Source: Macrobrachium rosenbergii
Taxonomy: Eukaryota > Arthropoda > Malacostraca > Decapoda > Palaemonidae
Length of the DNA: 64,000 nt
Direction: 5' to 3'
Assembly (NCBI RefSeq): GCF_040412425.1
Contig: NC_089744.1
Coordinates: forward strand, 25,525,001 to 25,589,000
The notes beneath the pieces are model-generated. The model saw only the letters and a list, made by a program, of their open reading frames with translations, searched no databases and had not been told where the DNA came from. Shown one piece after another: positions 57,473-64,000 of this stretch. The position numbers and the translations under genes are program-made. The first letter of the stretch is position 1. Each line of letters opens with the position of its first letter.

Positions 57473-58505
57473 TGCCAACAGCATCCTATTGTTTAAAACC
57501 GTAAAGATAATGATGTCTGTTGTTGGCCATCAAAAACTACATGAATGGAATAAACGATTGCAAAAAACAAAAATCAAAAATTAACCTCGAAAACTCGGGA
57601 TAAAGCTGCCAAAAACATTCAATGCGTGATCAAAGTAGCAGCAGCTACTGTAGTAAAAATATCACCGGTAATAATTAGCCTCAATTTCTTCTTGCAGATT
57701 ATTATTCGCAGGACAAATCCACCCATTTGAGTTATACAAAAAGAGGTATGAATCACGTGATCACGGTACGTATGAAATAAATCCAAAATATAAACAAAAA
57801 AATATGAGTAATTCGATTAATGGTTTTCCTAAACTTGATATCTCCGTTTTCTTTTGTGCAATAATGAGGAGGAGAATACAATAAAAGTTATTCTTAAAAT
57901 ATCTATGGACATCGTGAACCAGTATAAATTACCGAACAAATAAGTGAACAATGAATATACCAGATTTAGCAAAGGAGCAAAGTCTTATTCAGTAAGAAAC
58001 TGAAAAAAATAAGACACTATTTATTAAAGAAACGTATGAATCAATACGAGGTGCGAATCTTTATACAATCAGTAAATAGCTGAATGATTAAATTACATAA
58101 ATCTTAAATAAACAACAGCCTGCATGAGTGTAAAGTGCTATTCCACAATAAATTAATGATTTCAATCAAAATTTAATTTCTTAATCAATGAACAATGACT
58201 GACCCTCATATTAAAAAATGCTACATTGACATATTCAACCACGTAGAGAGCTATACAACTTGCTCTTGACCAGCTTATCTTAAGATTATCTGTCTTTTTC
58301 CTTTTATATTTTCATTGCTCTCTTCTCTCTAGGTCCACGCCCGACCAGATCCTTTTCCAGGGACTGAGAAATCCATTAATCAGGATCCTTCCCTTGATTG
58401 CCGGCGGCGTTATTTTATCTCGTGGACTGACAGGTTCACATCTACCAAGCCTGCTATCGCTGATGTGTAGGGAATAGCCAATTAAGGGGGACATCCATAT
58501 ATGAG

Positions 58506-58566
<61 letters not shown>
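58506..58566. repeat. (TC)n microsatellite
   Basis: About 30 TC units. Confidence 0.98.
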
Positions 58567-58567
<1 letters not shown>

Positions 58568-59268
58568 GGCAGGTAATGTTGCTGTGCAATATGGACCAAT
58601 TTCCAGATAAAAGTCGTACTTTTTTTATAAGCAATTTCATTCCATATTCCCTTTGTCTACAATGGGATCACTTTCTTCCAGGAACTAGCGTTTATCACCA
58701 TTGCATCACATTCTACGGATTAGAAAGGGATAAGGGAAAGGATATTCTGAAACCCGACCATCAAATCAACCAATTTCTTTCTGGCATCAGCCTGCAGAAC
58801 CCCTCTAACCGCCCCCCCCCCCCAACAAAAAAACTCCTAAGCCAGTATCGGCGAGGATAGCTCCAGTGTCACGAAGGCTGGGATTCGAGATCGCGGTCGC
58901 CTGTTACCTGACTCGTTTCCCAATCATTGCTTACGATTAGCCTCGTTGACTCTTCCCATCGATCTTTCATTTCCTTCGTCTCAGTGGGCGTGAGAACCAT
59001 CAAGGCTCCAGTTACATCTTCCTGTTTAGGGCACCATTAACCATTCAATTGCCTTCATATACGGCTCTTTTCTTCATCTGAATCGAAATAAAAACGGTCT
59101 GACGATCATCTATCCATCAAAACTTGGAAGGACATCGCGTTTCATTCCACCGGAAAAACAATGAAGTAAATACAGTTCATTTGTTAATAACGCTCTGCAC
59201 TTCCAATTTTCATAGTGTATATAAGTATGTATGTATATATACTGTATATATATTACATACATGCATAC

Positions 59269-59383
<115 letters not shown>

Positions 59384-60053
59384 CTGAACATGTATGTATA
59401 TTGCAAAAAAAACAGCAAAGAAATATTATTTACAAAACATACACAAAAGTGTAGATTAGCATAACATAACTGGAAATGCTGACTTCAACACCCCTCGATG
59501 TCTATGTAACTCTTAATATTTGAAACTTTCACCCAATAAAAACAAATAAAATAAAATAAAAACACCACTACTGAAATACGTAAGGACTGAAAAATATCAT
59601 CAATGTAAATGCTAGTTGTAACTCCTTTAAACAAGCCACAATCCTACGCAGGAAAATGATGTGATACGATTAGCAGCTTTCATCTCAGATGATAAAAGAG
59701 TTTTGTCCTAAAGTAAAAGAAATTAATAAAACGTATAAGATGTAAGTAGCCTCGTAATGTGGTTAACTGAAACATGCCATCTCAGCATTTAACTTGTCTT
59801 CCGTGTGTATGAACATACCTCGATTGTAATACAGTAGTATTAACGATGCACTTAACTGCTGGCACAGCTGGAGATAACTATGAAATTCTTCACGAACAAC
59901 CGTAGAAAAAAAAATTAAACTGCTTTACATTACCTTACACTTTGGAAAAATCAAATAATATCACATCATAACACTGTAAACCAACATCGATATCATTCCT
60001 AAATCTGGCAGTTAAAACAAGACCACATTGCTCATATAATATATACACATTTA

Positions 60054-60062
<9 letters not shown>

Positions 60063-60109
<47 letters not shown>

Positions 60110-60127
60110 ATATATATTATATATATA

Positions 60128-60191
<64 letters not shown>
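60063..60191. repeat. (AT)n microsatellite with phase breaks
   Basis: AT interrupted by three TTA phase shifts (60100, 60118, 60135). Confidence 0.97.
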
Positions 60192-60196
<5 letters not shown>

Positions 60197-60949
60197 TAAC
60201 CTGTATACCTAAAAATTCATTTCTCTCTCCACAAAGTTTCCAGAAGAAAATTTCATCACTACCTTGCGCCTTGTTGTCATTGGTTTCCCAGCACGTCTTT
60301 AAGAGTTCTCAAATTAAAGAGACTTTACACACTCGGTCGAACAATCAAAAGAACGCCCTTAACTTCTATACGAGCACGCACACAGTTCGTAACAATTCAA
60401 GTGTCTGCAGATCAAGAATGGGAAGCGCTCGAGTCTACCAAGTCCAACACCCCACTTACTCCATCCTTTCGACAATGGGATAACAGCTTTGCCCTTCAGA
60501 TTTTATGCCTTATCTCTTGCTGTCAGTTTCCTTTGAAAGGCTGTTGAAGATCCGACAAAAAAAAAAAAAAAATCGCCTTGACAGCTTGGCCTTCCATTTA
60601 CGTGCGTACATTTTTCATTATAAAACTACTGTTTCCAACAATGAGCCATAATAGGAGCTAACTTGGAGAAAAACAAAACTGCATTCACTGTCATGTTGTA
60701 TTCTATTTGACGCATTATTAATAACCTGTGTGTAAGACTCTACAGGTATTCAGAAGCCTTAAGAACAGGAATTAACCGATTCCTATACAGCATCATTTAT
60801 CTCAACCTTTGCTCTAATTGACAACAGAGGCTATTCCATATCAGTTTTGCCTTTACGTCTGTCAAGCACTTACGAAGATCCCCAAAAAAAAAAAAAAAAA
60901 CTACCCATTTCCACCACCAACGACTTCCCTCCCTTCCCAATCACTCCAC

Positions 60950-61195
60950 CTCAAGTTGCGAAGTGTCATCATTCTCTCTTCATGAACAAGCCACCTAACC
61001 GTCAACAACATAAATCCTCTCTACGCAAACCTTTGTAACTTTTCGAAGTTGAAAACCCTGTTTTTAACATCTCGTTTGAACAATTCCAACTTTATATCTT
61101 CAGACATCTTCAATACATACACTTTACTTCCATAGAGAATTATTGGCTCAACAACTAACTGACTGTTATCAATCAGCATGATCATTCACACTGAA
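60950..61195 (-). mobile_element. Non-LTR retrotransposon family B, short fragment
   Basis: The minus strand encodes VVEPIILYGSKVYVLKMSED (around 61100-61160), then KLELFKRDVKNRVFN, and further on RWLVHEERMMT (around 60965-61000), a decayed form of the LRWFGHVERMDD motif. The order matches the C-terminal part of family B. Frames are broken. Confidence 0.6.
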
Positions 61196-61460
61196 CATGT
61201 TTAACTAAAGTTAACTTGTACAGCAAGTTTCCACAGACTACAACCTTGGACCATCCGAACGGGAAAAGAGGAAAGAAGTTATGAAATAAAGTAATGAACG
61301 TATAAACTTACACACACAACAATATTAAGAAAACTAAGGCAGTGGTCCATGGTGGTTACAATTTAAGGGCACAGCCATCAATGATATAATCAGCCAACCA
61401 TTCTGCAGTGACATTAAAAAGCAGGAAGGAAAGTCATGGAGACCATTGTTGAAACTGGGC

Positions 61461-61643
61461 TTAAGGATGATGATGAAGAGATAGATTTTCCCCCTGATGG
61501 TCTACATCATAGTTATTATTGTTGGGAAAAGGTAAACTTCCGTTTCGACGAACCTCGCGTAAATGATCAAAATACAGAAAGGCTACTGACATCCAGACAA
61601 GCGGGCAATATTCCACTAACGGTAAAAGGACGACCTGAAGCAT
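61461..61643 (-). mobile_element. Non-LTR retrotransposon family A, fragment 4
   Basis: A 60-codon open frame on the minus strand contains LPLVEYCPLVWMSVA, then the Arg-Arg and FPN..YDVDH pattern. It matches the segment PLVEYCSPVWMSASARDLSL through SSYDLDHRR in copy 2. Similarity ends near 61461. It is a short dead relic, and the overlapping plus-strand frame at 61436-61819 is its antisense shadow in part. Confidence 0.75.
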
Positions 61644-62548
61644 ATAACGTTAACAGCATCATCTCCGTAAACACTGTTAGCCTTACGAACAATACCTTGA
61701 GAATAGCTTCGAACTCAGGCTTTGGTTTAGATACAATAATAGACAGTCGAATGGTCAATTCGACCATCTGCCACTGTCTAAACCAAAGGCCCTATTCGAC
61801 TACCACTATATCTATTTGAATTACATAGTGATCTTTAATATTATGTAATTCAAACACGCTGGAGGCAAAGCCCTCTTTAAAAAACGTGACCTATAAACTT
61901 ATCAGGAGCCAACTAAAGAACGGTTGGCGATAACCTGTACATAATACAGAGGAATATATTACAACTTTCCGCGTCGAAAACACGACAAAAGACAGAGGCC
62001 CCTGTCCCTTCCCACATGAAGGAATTTAACTGACACGTGGAGGTGTGAGGTTTCGATTAAATTCCGTCACGACAATACTTATCAAAAACAGTCCGATAAG
62101 GTTGACGGCTCTTGCTGCATAAAAAATATTGAGAAGTAATGATCACAGACCTGTTTATCAGCTACAAATAAAATGACCTGAAAAAATGGAAATAGTAAGG
62201 GACCTGGTATCGAATACGATAAAATAAGAGTAAACAGAGACCATGAATTCGGGGAGGGAAAAAAGTCTAACATTTAGTCATGCGCTAGTATTCAAAGGAG
62301 CGCAAACAACTGGGGAAGGTTATCAAGACATGGGGCAAGAAACTGAAACTTGTCGTATGAAATGTGAATATTTAAAAAAAAAAAAGCAAAAGTAAAGTAA
62401 TGGTTAAATCTTGGACTTTACTTTTTTCCAATCGCCTTTTCCTTACCTTTCATTGCCTCACTTTTACTGTAAAGTTTTCTACTTTTCTTTAATTAAAACT
62501 ATCATCTTGTACGATGTTACATTCTAAGTATGTATGTATGTATATATG

Positions 62549-62554
<6 letters not shown>

Positions 62555-62634
<80 letters not shown>
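62555..62634. repeat. (AT)n microsatellite
   Basis: About 38 AT units preceded by GTAT repeats. Confidence 0.98.
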
Positions 62635-62640
<6 letters not shown>

Positions 62641-63040
62641 TAGTGTACAGACCACACACTTCTTGACATTCTTCCATGACACTGGATACTTTTAACATCC
62701 CCAAACAGAAACTCTTTCTACTTCTAAGCAACAAGCAGATCACCTTGAAACTTGCAAAACTTTTAAACCGTTCCCCTAAAAAAAATAAAATTAAAAAAAA
62801 AACGAAATCACAGAAACTATCGCCATAAAACTTCGACATCATCTTCGCAAAATTGAAATAATCAAGAGCGCCAGAAACTAAATGACTAACGTTTCCATAG
62901 GAGGCCTCTTCGGAGCTCTCCTGAATTACGTTTCCTCTCCTCTTCCTCCGTCATCTCAGAATGACAAGTAATCGATTTTCGGTAGAGGAGGAAGGGGGCA
63001 GCAGGGAAGTGAGTACAGTCATATGGATGAATGAATATGT

Positions 63041-63041
<1 letters not shown>

Positions 63042-63117
<76 letters not shown>

Positions 63118-63161
63118 CACGAACATTTTGAATGACAGTAGGTGAGAGATCCTCAAGAGCA

Positions 63162-63237
<76 letters not shown>
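63042..63237. repeat. Two (GA)n microsatellites
   Basis: GA at 63042-63113 and 63168-63237 with a 54-bp unique spacer. Confidence 0.98.
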
Positions 63238-63248
<11 letters not shown>

Positions 63249-64000
63249 CCTTCGTATGTAGGAAGTAACTCTCAGATACCATATTCAGGCGAACCTTTAA
63301 TTAGACACCTGTTTTGAAGGTAGATCAGGCCATCGCGTTCGGGTAACAGACACTATGTACACTTCCTTGTAACGAAGCAGATGCGTAGGGGGTCCATTCT
63401 TTTCCTCTGATGCAATTTTTATGCAAGTGAATTTCACCCCTATTAAAGACGTCACAAATGCATTTTACATGAGTTAAATTTTTCTGTTTAATGATTCACT
63501 CACCCAAATTTTCACTGAACCGAGATAATGAAATTTGCGTTTCTTCATTTTAGCAACGTCTATGAAAAATAGTTTCCACACCTCGTCGTGGCACGAATCA
63601 GAACCTCAGACACTTTCCACACGAGTCAGAGAACCACCTGTTACGGCAAAACTGACGCGTCTTCGTGGGTGAGAATGACTCCACCCACAGGAGCGAGAAA
63701 AGGAGTAAAGCAGCTGAAGAAGAAGACGACGACACCGTATAGACGGAGGAAGTGCCATCGAATGCCTCAGAATGAGATGGAGGGAAACAACACTTTTTGG
63801 CGCCAACGCACTGAGGCAGATTCTATCACCTTCCGCGAGCTTGTGAGCCTCGTCGTCCTTTTACCGAACGTGATGAGCGTGTGAACACATGAACACGCTA
63901 GCAGGCACATTCCGTGTGCGTGCGTGCGCGTGTGTGTGTGTATTTGTGCTCCATAAAACCTCCTCCAATTGGCGGGTGAGGAAGGAGAGACAGAGAGAGA

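Larger units (their letters stand above)
61644..64000. other. Unique sequence to the window end, no supported gene
   Basis: Contains AT and two GA tracts. The 98-codon plus frame at 63588-63884 lies in a locally GC-richer segment and could be exonic, but it has no recognised motif and no clear splice or start evidence. Confidence 0.45.

Noticed and set aside
58854..58893. tRNA-like A and B box pair
   Set aside because: The B box does not match the consensus well, the spacing is too short for a normal tRNA, and there are no element boundaries.
63588..63884. 98-codon plus-strand frame as a gene
   Set aside because: No motif, no homology recalled, and short overlapping frames on both strands. 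It was left as an unassigned GC-richer segment.

Overview
This is a 64 kb stretch of AT-rich animal nuclear DNA, most likely from a decapod crustacean. The case for a decapod is the extreme density of long (AT)n, (GA)n, (AC)n and (AAT)n microsatellites, together with interspersed repeats (the SINE at 19.5 kb and the element at 55.5 kb) that I recognise from decapod shrimp genomes. That assignment is from memory and was not searched. There is no sign of bacterial organisation: no operons, no compact genes and no rRNA or tRNA genes.

Only one host protein-coding segment is well supported. It is a single exon on the minus strand (40212-41354) with 381 codons, a good start context, an in-frame stop just upstream and a canonical splice donor at its 3' end. 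The protein is Ser-rich and probably mostly disordered, and I do not recognise its family. Everything around it looks like intron or intergenic DNA. Long purine tracts fall mostly on the plus strand (about 21 GA against 4 TC), which would fit a large minus-strand transcription unit, but this is only an inference.

The rest is mobile DNA and simple repeats. (1) Non-LTR family A has four fragments (19.2-19.8, 27.6-29.8, 56.2-57.5 and 61.5 kb). Its 3' ends run into (AAT)n. (2) Non-LTR family B has broken C-terminal pieces at 8.8-9.6, 43.9, 51.5-51.9, 53.0-53.8 and 61.0 kb, plus a possible piece at 15.2 kb. (3) Two tRNA-derived SINEs have intact target-site duplications. One (19.5 kb) sits inside a family A LINE with a 16-bp duplication. 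The other (53.9-54.3 kb, minus) has a tRNA-Ser/Leu-like head and a 17-bp duplication. (4) A 297-bp non-autonomous hAT-type element (52.3 kb) has perfect 14-bp terminal repeats and a perfect 8-bp duplication. (5) Two copies of a foldback element (5.5 and 50.6 kb) lie in opposite orientation.

The most unusual region is 31.1-34.4 kb. A frameshifted copy of an uncharacterised multi-copy invertebrate protein family occupies 31.6-33.3 kb. It carries EEADT and GFHCFTGCDTTGRF motifs that suggest a PIN/XPG-like nuclease fold, plus a Cys-rich tail. It is flanked by inverted fragments of another coding repeat and by a short inner inverted repeat, so it may be part of a decayed DNA transposon.

Four minisatellites add further structure: a GA-linked array at 1.9-3.0 kb, a ~45-bp AT-rich array at 3.4-3.8 kb, a 37-bp array nested in a ~48-bp array at 7.3-7.8 kb, and a 32-bp array of about 1 kb at 16-17 kb. 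Most predicted open frames in the window are translations of microsatellites (poly Ile-Tyr, Ser-Leu, Arg-Glu, Thr-His, Cys-Val) and are not genes.
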